Source: Botrytis cinerea B05.10 | Taxonomy: Eukaryota; Ascomycota; Leotiomycetes; Helotiales; Sclerotiniaceae | Assembly: GCF_000143535.2 (NCBI RefSeq) | Contig: NC_037321.1 | Span: 868,001-932,000 of the forward strand | Length of the DNA: 64,000 bases | Direction of reading: 5' to 3' | In this document: positions 10,983 to 23,465 of the stretch, piece after piece | How the letters are laid out: every line of letters begins with the position of its first letter | Numbering within the stretch: position 1 is the first letter of the stretch | The notes under the pieces: generated by a model | Told to the model about the DNA's origin: nothing | Database searches by the model: none | Seen by the model: only the letters and a program-made list of their open reading frames with translations | Translations under genes and position numbers: made by a program

Positions 10983-12161
10983 ATGGATCCACTCCAAGTT
11001 AATCGCAGACGTGAGAAGAATAATCATAAGCTATTTATGAAAGCCTGGAGAGGTTTAGCAAATATAGAAATGGAGTTCGAAGTCAAGACTGAAAGCCACG
11101 CCCCGGAACAATCTCAAGCTCTCACAGAATTTCACTTATTCCCCAAGCTTCCACTGCAGCTTAGACGAATGATCTGGGGGTTCACTGTTCTTCCACGCGT
11201 AATTCAATTAAGGAATTGTAGACTGCCTGGGAGAAATGGATATGACTAATTTGAACCATCAATCCCACGACCCCTTTGCCCTCTTAATATTGTACCATAT
11301 CATAGCATGCCTGCTACGTTCTGGACCTGTTTCGAGAGTAGAAACGAAGTCGCTAGGTATTATCAAAACATCGCTTTTGTATCTGAAGACGTCAATCTTT
11401 ACCCCTGGTATTTGCCAGCAAGCTTCTTTGAGAAGTCTGAGCCCTCAAGCATCTCTGATTATTACTGCATAGAACAGGCGACCTTCAGCTTCAAGAAACT
11501 TCTCACGGAGTCGCCTTCGCGTCCTTTGGAACCATCCGTCCCTTTCAATCCAGATGAAGACATCTTCGATTTCGATGAGCTCTTATACACCACCGCAGAT
11601 AGTATGTTTCACCAACCGGAACGTAATTTTCTTCTGTTCAATACACCTTTTCCTTCAGAGGTGTTACCTTGGCGGCGTATTACATACAATGAAGAAGTTG
11701 GGGCCCTGATTATCCGCCCTTGGGCTGTCAAGAGGGCTAGAATAACACCCCAATCAGCTTTCTGGTCGTGGCTTGTCAACGATTTTAGGAAAGATGACAT
11801 TTCTAGCATGGAGCCTATCATTTTCAAGAACTTCATTTTTCAAGACCTCGATGAGTTCATTATTCAAGATGTTGACTGCTTGCTATACCACAAGTCTAGT
11901 TGGCAGGCGTATCAAGATGGCTGGAGGAAGTATCTTCTCAAGATGTTCAAAGTGGAGAGATGTCATAATGAATTTGCAGCTGTAAGGGGAGGTTTTACAT
12001 TCAAAATTCCAAGAGTTGTAATTTTGCCTGGTGCCATAAGTGCAACAGTTTGCAATAATTGTCTTGAGTCACAGTCTGTTTACCGCCACAACTGGCAGTG
12101 GCTTAAGTCCAAGAAATATAACGACAAGAAGTTGAGAATCCTGGCAGGTGGTAAGTTTTGA
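10983..12161 (+). pseudogene. 2EXR domain gene interrupted by one in-frame TAA
   Basis: One reading frame runs from ATG 10983 to TGA at 12159-12161, broken only by TAA at 11247-11249. The 5' part (88 codons) has the 2EXR signature F-x2-LPLQLRRMIW. The 3' part resumes in the same frame, reaches CFESRNEVARYY (the closing part of a 2EXR domain) and ends with the cluster's shared module: DEFIIQDVDC, a Tyr/Trp/Arg helix, FKIPRVVIL and CNNC. I found no GT-AG pair that removes the stop and keeps the frame; the only nearby acceptor, CATAG before 11306, is in the wrong phase. Likely explanations are a recent nonsense mutation, a sequencing error, or translation of the 284-aa 3' part from ATG 11307. 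Confidence 0.55.
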
Positions 12162-13214
12162 AATATATAGGATCCACCTGACTACTCATGGTGAGTGAAG
12201 TTTCTTTCATTGTTTCTCGTCGTCTCTCTAAAGTCTTTCTTCAAAAAATACGTAACAGAAAAACGCCAAAAATCTACTTTCCTGCATTCTATGTAACAAT
12301 TACTTTCGACCAATGTGCATGCTTAAAGTGAAATGAAACTGACCCGTTTAGTGCTGGGTCATCCAGCTTCAGACAATGAACCCCTGGCATGACCGGTGTA
12401 TATTCCTTCGCTAATCACAAACGACTAATGAATTATCAATGTTTCCCGAATCTAAGAGTCATGTTTCCATCTTAGTAAAAAAATAATTGGAGTGCTATCT
12501 TCAAAGTGGCCTCAACTAAACCCGCGCATGTCTTCATTCTTTTTGCTTGGCAACTACTATCATTTAAGAATTGACAATCTCTACAATTCTTGACATTGTA
12601 ATTTTACCTCCGTAAGTGGTTAAATGGCATGTTCACCACGTCATCTTTTTCCTTCTCCGCTGTGACTTGAATCCTCTCTGAAAGTATGTCTGAATTCTGA
12701 TTTCAATCCAATCTGGGCAGGAGCAAGGGAAGAAGCACGGAAAGGGTGTAAGAATACAGAAACGTAGAGTTCTTGACTATCAATTCAATAATAAAGTAGC
12801 TTCTGACTGTTCACGCTCTTCATATTTGGTCAGAATGACTAGTCATTTACAGTCACCGACCGACCTTTTGAGAACCGCATAAATTCAATCACCAATTTAT
12901 CATCTAATTTTTGAGTCCCGTGTGGCTCGGCATACATCATTGTTTGTAGTGTATCTGAAGTCAAGATTTAAAACAACTGAATGCATTCATAAAAGTATTT
13001 ATACACTTATCCGCATAATAATCACTCTCGAATAATTTCTTTAGATGTATTGATAAAATCTCGCATATTGCTAATCTTAGTACATGTACTACAAAGCTCT
13101 AATATCATATCCTTCATATCCTCCATATAAAAAGTTTAAACCCGAAAACATCACTTAAGAGTGACAAAATAATGAGGGTTATTACGGCGAGGAAACCTTA
13201 TTGAGTGGAATTTA
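12162..13214. other. Gene-free interval
   Basis: AT-rich intergenic DNA with no conserved open frame. A convergent 3' region between the interrupted 2EXR gene and the minus-strand gene ending at 13215. Confidence 0.4.
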
Positions 13215-13950
13215 TTACTCATAATAATTACCCGAGTCATTTGGTACTGAGTGCAGATCAGCATCTAGAGGTATTATCCGTATAGTAGGTTGATTCGAAT
13301 CTTGACGATGACGGTAACCTTGACTGACAGAACCGGATATCCTTCTACAATTTGGCGCGTTATGTCGCCGCATTGAATGGTCACTATGGAATGAACGGCG
13401 ACGACGGGGTATCTGTCCCAAAACTAGCTCACGGGTAGGTTGAAACGAGCCATTACTATCAGAACGGGACCCCCTTTCATAAGAACCAGACGATGAGCCA
13501 TCTTGAGCACAAGTCGATGTATTTTCGCACCAATCTTGGATTGTATCAAACCGACTTTCAGTCGCAAGGAGCTCATTTTTCTTTCTCTCGAATCCTTCTT
13601 CTGATATTCTAACTGCTGCCTCTCTTATTGAGACCACACTGTTCCGAGCTTCAAGCAACAGGCTCATGTTATCAAGTCGAGCTTCCTCTTCAGACAGCCA
13701 TTTTTCCTTTTCGGACACTCTTCTTTCTCGCCGTGCAAGCTGTTGTATTTTGCGACCACTCTTAGAGTTATACTGGTAGCATCCGCAATGGTCAGGGCAG
13801 CCACGAATACAGTAGACATCGTAAGCCTCTACTCCCTGTTAAATGAATTTTAGTGACATATGTACGGAAATGGAAAAGATTACTTACCTCGTGAAGATGT
13901 CCTCGAGAGCATTCAAATCTTTCGTCCTGAGGGATATCCATGGTTGACAT
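13215..13950 (-). CDS. Hypothetical Cys-rich N-terminus plus coiled-coil protein
   Basis: Two exons on the complement, 13888..13950 and 13215..13835, giving 227 aa. The 52-nt intron has donor GTAAGT and acceptor AACAG in phase 0. The first 50 residues contain FECSRGHLHE and YCIRGCPDHCGC, a cysteine/histidine cluster that could bind metal. Residues about 52-115 are highly charged and heptad-like (EKEKWLSEEEARLDN and on), suggesting a coiled coil. The rest is Ser/Arg-rich and probably disordered, ending NYYE. I recognise no family. It lies beside the small zinc-ribbon gene and the 2EXR cluster in what looks like lineage-specific territory. Confidence 0.55.
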
Positions 13951-14459
13951 CTTGATCGCTATGTATTAAATTATTGTCTTGGGTCTTAGTTTTAAGTCTG
14001 GCCTAGCAAGGTTGCTGTTTGAGGTTTGATGTTCGATATGGTTTTCAGAATGGGCTGGGCTAGGGTAAAGAAATCAACAAGTTGGTTCTGGTTCGTACAT
14101 CTAATCTAGCGGATTCATAAATGATTAGGGAAGCAGTCCAAGACTTTATTCATCGCTGACTCAATCTGAATATCCATCCTAGCACATATTCATCTAGCAA
14201 GAAAGTTGTATTCGAGTCAGAGAACAGTTCAAATCTTTCAGTAGGAATAAACATTGTGTTCACAATATATCAATTTCGATCTGACTTCATCACGAATCAC
14301 TACTGTAACCCCATATAAATGTAGGGCTGAAAATTTTCTATCTTATTGATGATCAATTACCGTTCATCAGTTGCCCCTCCCCCCCTTTCATTCCCTCCGG
14401 CACTCTATTTCCTATACAAAAATGTGCAATACATGTTGCACTCCTCATTTACAGCCCAC
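13951..14459. other. Gene-free interval
   Basis: Upstream DNA of the minus-strand gene starting at 13950. No gene or repeat seen. Confidence 0.4.
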
Positions 14460-14870
14460 CTATTCGCACTCAGCAGTCTTTTCACAGTCTCCACAAGCCA
14501 AGTGCCCACACTCTTCACACTTATTCTCCACAAGTGAATTCTTTTTCTTACACTACCAAATCATAGTTAGCAAAAGCTCGCAGCTTCACGCCATTCATAA
14601 CCACACAGAAACAAAAAAAAAAAAAGTCTAACTCACCGGGCTTTTCACAGCTTTTTCCATCGTACCTTTCAAACTACCTAAAGCTTTCGCTTTCTCGACT
14701 ATCTTATTATAACAAGTCCAATAGAATCCATAAAGACAATTCGAGCTCAGAGTCAAATTTGTTGGACCAGAGATCGAACTCGTCCTCACACTCGGTGCAG
14801 AAGTTAAATTCCTATCCCTATTTTCAATTTCCACTCCTGGGCGAAGATTGAGTCCAGTGACTCCTTTCAT
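14460..14870 (-). CDS. Tiny zinc-ribbon-like protein (CxxC-GH-xxC-xxC)
   Basis: Two exons on the complement, 14637..14870 and 14460..14552, giving 108 aa. The 84-nt intron has donor GTGAGT, a GCTAACTATG branch region and acceptor GGTAG in phase 0. Exon 2 is only 31 codons and reads CKKKNSLVEN, then CEECGHLACGDC, then a short tail. The four Cys and the His form a compact CxxC-G-H-xx-C-xx-C knuckle, probably zinc-binding. Exon 1 has a FYWTCYNK block in a mostly polar chain. The gene at 50483 has the same layout and the same intron position directly before a Cys codon, which strongly supports both models. Function is unknown. Confidence 0.6.
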
Positions 14871-16042
14871 GACTCTATCGCTCTTGCGTTCCTTTTCAGG
14901 GGTCAGAGAATTTTACCCGTATAAGAGTAATGGAACTTGGGATCGTGGTTGAGAAATTGAGGACGGAGATCTTGACGGGAAGCAATCTGAGGGAATTTGG
15001 TACAATTTACTTGGATCTGGTGCCATTTGTAGTGAGGAGGCGAGTGACATGGTCATTTCTGCGTCCATTTTGTTTGTATGGGTGTAATTTAGGACAGAGA
15101 GAAGTTGATTGATTGATATTTTGAAAGTGGAGAGAAGATGGAAGACAATGTAAGTTGTGACAATTAATTTTTTGGACTTTTGGAGATTTGATATGTGAAG
15201 ATATTGTATGATATTTTGAACATGAAGAAGACCAGAACCGGATCATTATATAGATAGAATAAGACAGAGCTTTACGGAAACATACATGATATGATGACTA
15301 TACTCGCCGTACCTAGCTACCTTCACAGTATCAACTCGACAGCAACAAAGAGTGGACGATCGTACGAACTCAGTACCGTAGTGCAATACGAAATTCTCAC
15401 AGGAAGAGTAACCAACTAGCAAAGCTATTTAACTTCGATGCCATATAAGTGCTGTACTATCAATAGATAATATCTATTACCCTCCCTGCCATACCTTCTA
15501 TGTAGCCCTCGCTTATCATTCCTTGCTTTCCACTTCTCCTTTCTACATTATCTGAGAATTTTAATACCGACCGGAGTATGCCCACTCATATATTCCCCGA
15601 TGACATATCAATTCTGATTCAAATAGATCTCGTCACATAATTCTGGAACTCCACGTTCGCAGCTTTGTTAGCTGGCAGTGTTCCCGTTTTGTAAAGGAGA
15701 CTTGAATCTGGAATTTTGGTACCTATGCAACATGGTGATAGAAACTCTTATTTTATCTGTTCTAACCGTGCGGTAATCTGAGTCTTCCGGCTGTCGACAA
15801 TAAACACGAATTGATGTAAGAGAACATTGATGAATCCACATTATGGCTGAAATTTTTAGAAAAACAGACACATGAAAGATGAGTATCTGGAAAGTTTTAC
15901 CACTAGGAATAACAGAGGAAGATATCTCATACTCAACTCAATCAGTTCAAAAGAATTTATGCTTTGAATCGAAAAGCTGTACAGAAACTTCTCACCGTTT
16001 TGCTTGAAATATTCATCATTCATAATATGTGATTCATGTAAA
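14871..16042. other. Gene-free interval
   Basis: Intergenic DNA upstream of the zinc-ribbon gene and downstream of VPS36. Only short open frames with no recognisable product. Confidence 0.4.
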
Positions 16043-18068
16043 TTATATGTAGCTGGCAGCAAGATTGCCAACATCGGCTAGCTGTAGATTGGGTGCTGGT
16101 GACTGCGCTGAGTCGATCCAGTTCTCCCAAAACTTCACACCTTCTATACTTACTTCCCTGCATAAAGCACCTCGTTCCTCAGCCATTTCAAGCTCTTCTT
16201 CAGCTACTCCTATGCTCCATCCAAAGTGTTCTGCGGCATCTTGTGATGTAACGCCCTGCCCGAATTCTTGCCAGTTCCATGGCACTTCTTTCTCCGGTGG
16301 AAATACGTGCAAATCTCTTAACCATGCTAGCAGAGCTTTGATGGTTTTTTCGTCAGTCCTATCACTGCCTTGAACCACTAATACTCCGCTACGAAACTGT
16401 CTCAATCGTACAGGAAGCTTCAGCTTCTCCCACAATCTTGCAGCCTTTTCGAAGTCCAATGGACTTACGAGTTCAACACCGCCTCGAGCACGGTTAAAAG
16501 TAGCCCACAGATCAACCAGACTAATAATACCCCCAGTCTTGCGCAGGATTCCTCTAGCATCATCTGTAAGAAATTCCGCAAGATTCCTTGACAACTCTGA
16601 AATATACAATGACTCGGAATTGCTCCCACCACCAAGCATATCTTTTGTCGTTACCAAACCAAGCGCACTTGCAACTGCATTAGATTCAGTGTTTCCATTT
16701 GCGTTATTACTGCTGGCGAATGACTCGGCAAGAGCAATGATCTCTTTGGCCGACGCCATCAATGCGTCAAGATCCTCAAAAGCATTTCCTATGACAAGCT
16801 CATTATTCTTACGGACTTCAAGACGTCTTTGTTCCAGGCCTGCGATTCCGACCGTTTTCGTCCGCTCGCCACTTGGTGTAGAACTGCCCGAGCCTGATCC
16901 ACTATCTGTCCTAACATGACGATTGGTTTTAGGTATCGGGGGAGCATTTTGAAGAAGCCATTTGCGTTGTGTCATAGATGCTTTGAGACGTTCGAGGAAC
17001 ACTTTTTCGCCACCACCTCGAAATGATAATTTGATGCTTTCATTAGTTTCCGTGCCAGGCGCTGGCAGATTGTTCAATGTAGGGCCCGGGGACACTTTAC
17101 GTCGTTGTGAGGGACTTAATCCAGTTGGGAGATCTTGTGACAGTAGTGGGGCCCCACAAAGCTCACATGCCATAAGTGAAGGATGATTTAAGAACGTACA
17201 TCTAGGACAAGCAAAGGACGCCTCGTTAGCCCCACCTAAAGGAGATTCATCCTGATCAACTCCAAAATGACTTGAATGTGTATCCCAAGAATCAGATTGC
17301 GGACGAGGGGCATCTGGACGGCCTCTCACTGCTAAGGGTGTTTTAACTGGGGTTGTAGTAGGAGCCTGCCTGTTGCCCGCGCTAGATATAGCTGCCTTAA
17401 GAATATGAGCAAACGGAGGTTTGATACCACATGCTAAGCATGGAGGCAAGGGGGTGTTGGCATTAGATGTGACTGGATCGAAATTCGATGGAACAGGATT
17501 CGAGAAAGAACAGATAGGACAGATCCATGTGGCACTGCTTGCCGGCGCAGGCTCGGAAGCTGGCAGATGGAATGGACTATCGGTTCGTGATAGCGGAGAT
17601 GATGTCGCACTTCTGGATGGAGAATGTAGACTTGCTAGAGCCCGATTTTGGACTGAGGGTCGTTTCGAAGGTTTAGGGACAAGAGTGATCTTGGCGGATG
17701 ATTTCAAAAAACCAGCCTGCAATGTTATTAAGTATGTATCGCCTTGGGAATATGGGCAGTAGCTCTTACATAAAATTCATAACGATCAACGTCTTTGAGC
17801 TCTATTGCTGTAGAATTCCTTCTTGGGTCGTCATTGTCGACATAACATATTCGATGAGATGTCAAGTAGACCTGGCCATTCTGGTGATCTGGAATTTTGT
17901 ATTTCCTGTTTCCAATCCAGGTAAGCAACTCTCTTTTTTTGTATTTCTTGCTTGAGCAAACACTTACCCCTCATAAAGCCCAACATTGTCTTGGACAAAG
18001 AGGTTGACCTCATCGGGCAAATAGGAAGGCCTCAAAGCAGTTGTGAGGTCTAGATGTTTTAAAAACAT
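16043..18068 (-). CDS. VPS36: ESCRT-II subunit Vps36
   Basis: Vacuolar sorting protein of the ESCRT-II complex, which links ubiquitinated cargo and ESCRT-I to ESCRT-III on endosomes. Three exons on the complement, 17968..18068, 17770..17905 and 16043..17716, giving 636 aa. Introns are 62 and 53 nt (donors GTAAGT and GTAAGA). The N-terminus (1 to about 95) is a GLUE domain with LYEGKYKIPDHQNGQVYLTS and YAGFLKSSAKITL. Two NZF-type zinc fingers interrupt it as in yeast: WICPICSF...CLAC near 143-177 and FACPRCTF...CELC near 247-268. The C-terminal 230 residues are the EAP30 winged-helix region. The start ATG 18068 gives the usual MFLKHLDLT beginning. It is head to head with the SAC3-domain gene. 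Confidence 0.93.
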
Positions 18069-18547
18069 TCGTCCACGCAAGACATGTACTGAGGATTATT
18101 CTGGTGTTTTTCTAAGGGCAATGCAGTGCACATCTGCTGGGAATGATGAGGACAAACGATTGCAGCATCTGCAGGTCCTTGTGGAAGGGTACGACAATTC
18201 ATATTCGCTATCACTTCCTTATCGTGATGCAATCGTTCCTGTTGCAAAGCGAACAATCCTGACTACTCGGGCTACCGTAGCAAGTTTCTCTGCAGCTTCG
18301 AACGCGTGACTGATCAATTAAGGTTCTACGCCAACTCATTCGGTTAATTGTCCATTTCAACCCCAGGCAAACCAGCCATTCTTACAAAACATTCCATCAA
18401 CTTCACATTCACAACCTCGACAACTATTCTGAAGAAGTCAGACACATTCTACACACCATCTTCTCAAGAATCTTTCTTGTCCAAGCCCTTGTCGCGTTTC
18501 TTGTATCGCACCACTAATATCTAAGAGCGTAAAAGCATAAGTCCTAC
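18069..18547. promoter_or_regulatory. Divergent intergenic region of VPS36 and the Thp3-like gene
   Basis: A 479-bp space between two head-to-head start codons must contain both promoters. No clear motif was identified. Confidence 0.4.
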
Positions 18548-20247
18548 ATGTACAATACGATGGCCTCACCATGGAACTCTAATATTCCACCGCCTCCAGG
18601 TACGGCAGGCTCATATGGCTATCAGCAAGGTGAGTAGTCCACAGCCCAGCAATACTTCTCTGTTGCGAAATATGGATAATGTCTTCTAACCAAAACTCTA
18701 CAGTCGCGCCGATAGTTGCCCCAGCTTATCATCCAGTGCAAGTCCGACAATCATTTAATCAAGCCCCACCCATAATGTATAACCCAGCAGTAATCCCCCA
18801 GCAATCAACCCCTCAGTCGATACCACCTCCTGTCCAAAAGAAGAGAGACTGGCCACAGTCAGTCCGTAATTACGTTCAACGTTCCTTTGATGTCGCGCAT
18901 GCCATCGCCGGTATTGAGCGTCCAGACATGGAAAACATGTTGAAAAAGACCATCACCGAGGCATCCGATACCGATACACTCTTCTCCCGTGATTGGGATA
19001 ATTACCCACTTCCTCAACAATTAATACAAAGCGAGCGATCAAAGGCAGCCGCTGCATGGCAGCAGGAATCCTTAAATTTTCAACTAGCTACCACCGGTCT
19101 CGCGAATTCGGCCAAGAAGAGGAAATCTATAGAAGGAAACAGTGATGAGAACCTCGCCGCAATGCCGCCATGGCGTGCTAACAACCGCACGGGAAATGAT
19201 GATCGTGCCAATTTGACGCCCTCCAAACAACGATTTGATAAACGACAACAACCATTCCAAGACGATCTCTCCCACAAAGGTACAAGTAAGTTTCAGAAAA
19301 ACCTAGAGAAGCGACAAAAGCGATTTGACGGTGGCTATAAATCTACCTATAAGTCTAAGACGCCCACACCGGAGCCAATGATGGGTCCCTTAATTGGTAC
19401 GAACACAACGTTAGAGAAAGAGTACTTTCGTTTGACTACTGCACCCGTTGCTTCACAGGTTCGCCCTGAGTACATCTTACGGGAAACGCTAGATCTGTTG
19501 AAAAAGAAGTGGAAAAAGGAAGGAAACTATTCTTACATCTGCGATCAATTCAAGTCTATGCGTCAGGACCTTACGGTTCAGCGTATCAAAAATGAATTTA
19601 CTGTTACTGTCTACGAAATTCACGCGCGTATTGCATTGGAGAAGGGGGATCTCGGTGAGTATAATCAATGCCAGACTCAACTTCGGGCTCTTTATGCCCA
19701 GAAGATTGGTGGTAATCCAGTGGAGTTCAAGGCATATCGTATTTTATATTTTATTCATACAGCTAACCGCACGGCATTAAATGATGTCATTGCGGATCTA
19801 ACAAAAGTAGAGAAGGAATCCGAAGCGGTAATTCACGCATTGAGTGTACGTTCAGCACTAGCATTGGGCAATTATCACAAATTCTTTAGACTTTACCTCG
19901 ATACTCCGAATATGGGAGCATATCTTATGGATATGTTTGTCGCCCGAGAACGTTTGGCTGCTTTGTCGAAAATTTGCAGAACGTAAGTCAATCCAATTCT
20001 AATCACTCTATAGGGTCAACTAACACATCGTAGTTACAAACCCGAGGTCAAATTAAGGTTCGTCACGGAAGAATTAGGATTCGAATCCGACGGCGATGCT
20101 GCTCAATTCATTTGTGACCACAATGGACAGGCCTTGCTAGTAGAGAAAGATGGCGACCTTCGATTTCTTTCTGGCCAGGCCGGTCAGATTTTTGAAACTG
20201 CAAAAGCTGAAGCCTTCCGCGCGATTGATATCAAAGGCCAAATCTAA
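18548..20247 (+). CDS. THP3: SAC3/GANP-domain protein, Thp3/LENG8-like
   Basis: Three exons, 18548..18629, 18704..19982 and 20034..20247, giving 524 aa. Introns are 74 and 51 nt (donors GTGAGT and GTAAGT) and both junctions keep the frame. The N-terminal half is Pro/Gln-rich and then basic, typical of a nuclear RNA-associated protein. From about residue 255 the chain has the SAC3/GANP core: EKEYFRLTTAP, VRPEYILRETL, YICDQFKSMRQDLTVQRI, FTVTVYEIHARIALEKGD and EYNQCQTQL. In yeast Thp3 works with Csn12 in transcription elongation and splicing; the human relative is LENG8. Exon 3 encodes the closing winged-helix part. The start at 18548 is the first ATG of a frame that splices cleanly; a second ATG follows four codons later. 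Confidence 0.85.
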
Positions 20248-21330
20248 CACTTTCGTACTTTCGGAATTGGTTCATATATTGCCATCTTTTCACCCATTTC
20301 GTCGTTTTTTTTCTCTCCATGGTTATTCAAAGACGCCTTTCACCTTTAAATCTATATGATTTAATCTTCTTGATTGGCCTCCCCTCATAGAACGAGATGT
20401 GGGTCTAGATGACTGCGCGTTACGTCTTCACCCGCTCGTCCTTTCGCAGAATGGATTTTCGAGTCGACCAAGAACATACTCGAGTTTTCTTTTCCCCCTT
20501 CTTCGAGTTCGAATGGGATAACCCCTTTGCACTGTCACTTTCTTTCTCTTCTTTGATGCATGGTGAATATCTAGGTGGAGTTTGTGGTTTTGGCGTATAG
20601 TGATGGAGTGGGGTGCTAGCCGTTAATGGTAAGCACATTGGGACCAGGAGTTCAAAGTTCTTTTGTACCTTTGCATGGTGTCAGTGGGAGGAGCGTTTGA
20701 TACGATATTACATGGCGTTGCACGAAACTGTGCTCAAGGCGGTTTGTACCGCCTTTTATGTATCACGTTGGCTTATAGAACCCCCGTAGCTCTGTACATA
20801 CTGCAACTTGAGGCGAGGGTTTATATCAAGTAGTACTGACAAAAGTTTGGGGCAATGGATGGATAGAAAATCTCATGAAAATCGAAAATTAACCAAAAAC
20901 CATTCTACTGTCTTTTCAATTGAATTTCAGATGTGCATGTATATTTCTGACATCATCGTACGACTTTTTGATGGTTCTAGACTTCACAACGATGGCCCTC
21001 ACTATATTAGAGAAAGCATTTCTTCATGCTGAAAAGATTCTTTTCCCGGACCATTATGCCATGTGTGTAAAAGCAGAGCTGCTTTAATTCAAAGAGCAGA
21101 TTGCCTTGACTACTAACAGTACCTAGTCATTTTCACAAAATAGTTCGTTTCAGATAGAGCTTTTAGTTGGAAGTAGCGTCTATGTGGTGAGGGGTCACGG
21201 GAGAACCTTGGAAGGCTAGAAGGTAGAGGGAAGCTTGGGAGAAGCTTGAGAGAAGCTTGGGAAGAAGGTGGAGAGAAGGCGAGAAGAAGGCGAAAAGAAG
21301 AGTTGCTTGGACGTTGATGGTATTGTTGGT

Positions 21331-21361
21331 GTCAATGTCAATGTCAATGTCAATGTCAATG
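21331..21361. repeat. (GTCAAT)5 microsatellite
   Basis: Five tandem copies of the hexamer GTCAAT within the G-rich stretch. Confidence 0.9.
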
Positions 21362-21693
21362 TTATTATCACATGTTCTTGTTTTTTGTGGATGGTGGATG
21401 GTGGATGGTGGATGGTGAGGAGCTCATATTTTGTGCTTGGGGATTGGGGGATTGGCGGGTTGAGGAGAGGATGTGAGGATGGGAGGACGGGAGGATGGGA
21501 GTATGGGAGTATGCAGTGGTTTGATTGTAGTGATTTGAGGGAAGTGTGGGATTGGGAATTGAGGATTGAGGATTGAGGGTTTAGTGTTTGGGGTTTAGGG
21601 AGGGGAAATGGAAGAGAGGAGAGGGGGGAATGTGTTATTGCTAGTGAAGATGGATGATTTGAATACCTAATAGAGAATGAATGGGTAAAAGAT

Positions 21694-21733
21694 GATTGGA
21701 TTGGATTGGATTGGATTGGATTGGATTGGATTG
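21694..21733. repeat. (ATTGG)n microsatellite
   Basis: About seven to eight tandem copies of the pentamer ATTGG. Confidence 0.9.
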
Positions 21734-21839
21734 ATATATGTGTGTGTATATGTATATCCAATATCAGTTAGTTAGATATAGATACCTATCTACTTTTAGA
21801 ATTACATTGTAGTTTGTGATTTGTTGGTGAGTTTGAAAG

Positions 21840-21848
<9 letters not shown>

Positions 21849-21877
<29 letters not shown>
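21849..21877. repeat. (TG)n microsatellite
   Basis: About 14 uninterrupted TG dinucleotides following a short TA tract. Confidence 0.9.
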
Positions 21878-21879
<2 letters not shown>

Positions 21880-22611
21880 TTAGCTGAGTAATGAATTGAT
21901 TAGTTAGTTAATGAATAGGTTTGTTAATGGACTGAAAGAGTATTTAGTATAGTAAGAGTGAGAGAGTTTTAGGGGAAAAAATGTTGTAGAAGATTTGGAT
22001 TTTGAAGATTTGTAGTTGGTAGTTGGTAGATAGTTGATAGATTGATTTGATTTGATTAGGATTGTGTGGGTTTAGAGGAAGGAGAAAAATGATAGAAGAG
22101 GTATGATTGAGAAGAAGTATATAAGTAAGTTGTAGTGATAACTAGAGAGAGATAAAGAGAGTTTATTATTATTGGATTGGGGGTGTACAATGAAGTGATG
22201 GAGGAGGTGAGGTGGGATGAATGAATGAGTAGATGATTAGATAGATTGACAGATTGATATCTTGAACAAAACTATATATATAATAATAAAACAAGAGATT
22301 CGTAAATTTATTACATCATTGAATCCAAGTCTGAAAGATAAGATTCTATAGGAAGAAGTATTAATATCAGTATAATACAAATGAATAAGCATTTGAATAT
22401 ATATATATATATATATATCAATCTGTATATACAAAAAGCTTACTTAATCAATCATTACTACCTAGTCATCACATACATTATCATAGTCATAGCCATAACC
22501 ATTCATAACCATAACAAAATTCGAAATCTTTCATTACTCCTATAATTAATACATATATTATTATTATACTCCTTGATTCCTTTATTCCCCTTCCTTTCTT
22601 CCTTTTTATAT

Positions 22612-22640
22612 AAAACAAAACAAAACAAAACAAAACAAAA
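22612..22640. repeat. (AAAAC)n microsatellite
   Basis: Five to six tandem copies of AAAAC. Confidence 0.85.
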
Positions 22641-22943
22641 TATCCGTTACATTACAGGCCCCGGACCCCCTTGATGCGTTTCAACCCTCGGGCTAACAAA
22701 TACCTCGCTCGTGCGTATGTGCGATGTAATAAGTTATTAGTTACATTGTCCAAATCTAGATCTGAATGGAAGGAAGGAGTTCGGGAGGGGGCTCCACTTT
22801 ATATTGCATATGCTGGCTGCATATGCTGCATATCATATCATATCATATTATATCATATTATATCATATCATATCATACTGTAGCTTAGTATACCTCTGTA
22901 CCTGTTTTCTTACTCATTTACTTATTTACTCATTTACTCATTT

Positions 22944-22944
22944 A

Positions 22945-22983
<39 letters not shown>
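22944..22983. repeat. (CTTG)n microsatellite
   Basis: About ten tandem copies of CTTG. Confidence 0.9.
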
Positions 22984-23465
22984 CTAGAACCGGGGTAGAA
23001 GATAGATAGATAGATATGTGCATATGTGTATATATAAAAAGATAGAAAATCGCTCAATCAAAACACGACAAGCGAATTTTGGAAGTATCAACCGTTATTG
23101 GATATTGTGATTTGCGAGCGTGAATCGAATTATGGTATAGAGAATTTGTATACATCATATGAGATTTACCTTGCGATAAGGTTACTCTTGAAGCTCAGCT
23201 CAATATTCAACTCAGCAGGAAAGAAAAGGAAAGAAAGTAAAGTCCAGCTATCTATCTATCTATCTATTCATGTCAATGTGAAATCTAGACGCAGGAAAAA
23301 AACCAGTTTTGTATTACCGGTAATGCATCTAGACCTATATACATACATACACACATACATACATATAAGGCATGGTGCAGGAGGTGGCTTTGTGATTCTA
23401 CCTATATACATATATTTACCTATGCATACATATATACTCCATACTCCGTACTCCGTACTCCATCC

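Noticed and set aside
21216..21761. 181-codon minus-strand frame rich in Ser, Pro, Thr and Leu
   Set aside because: Its codons are translations of tandem repeats in a C-poor block; no domain or splice context.
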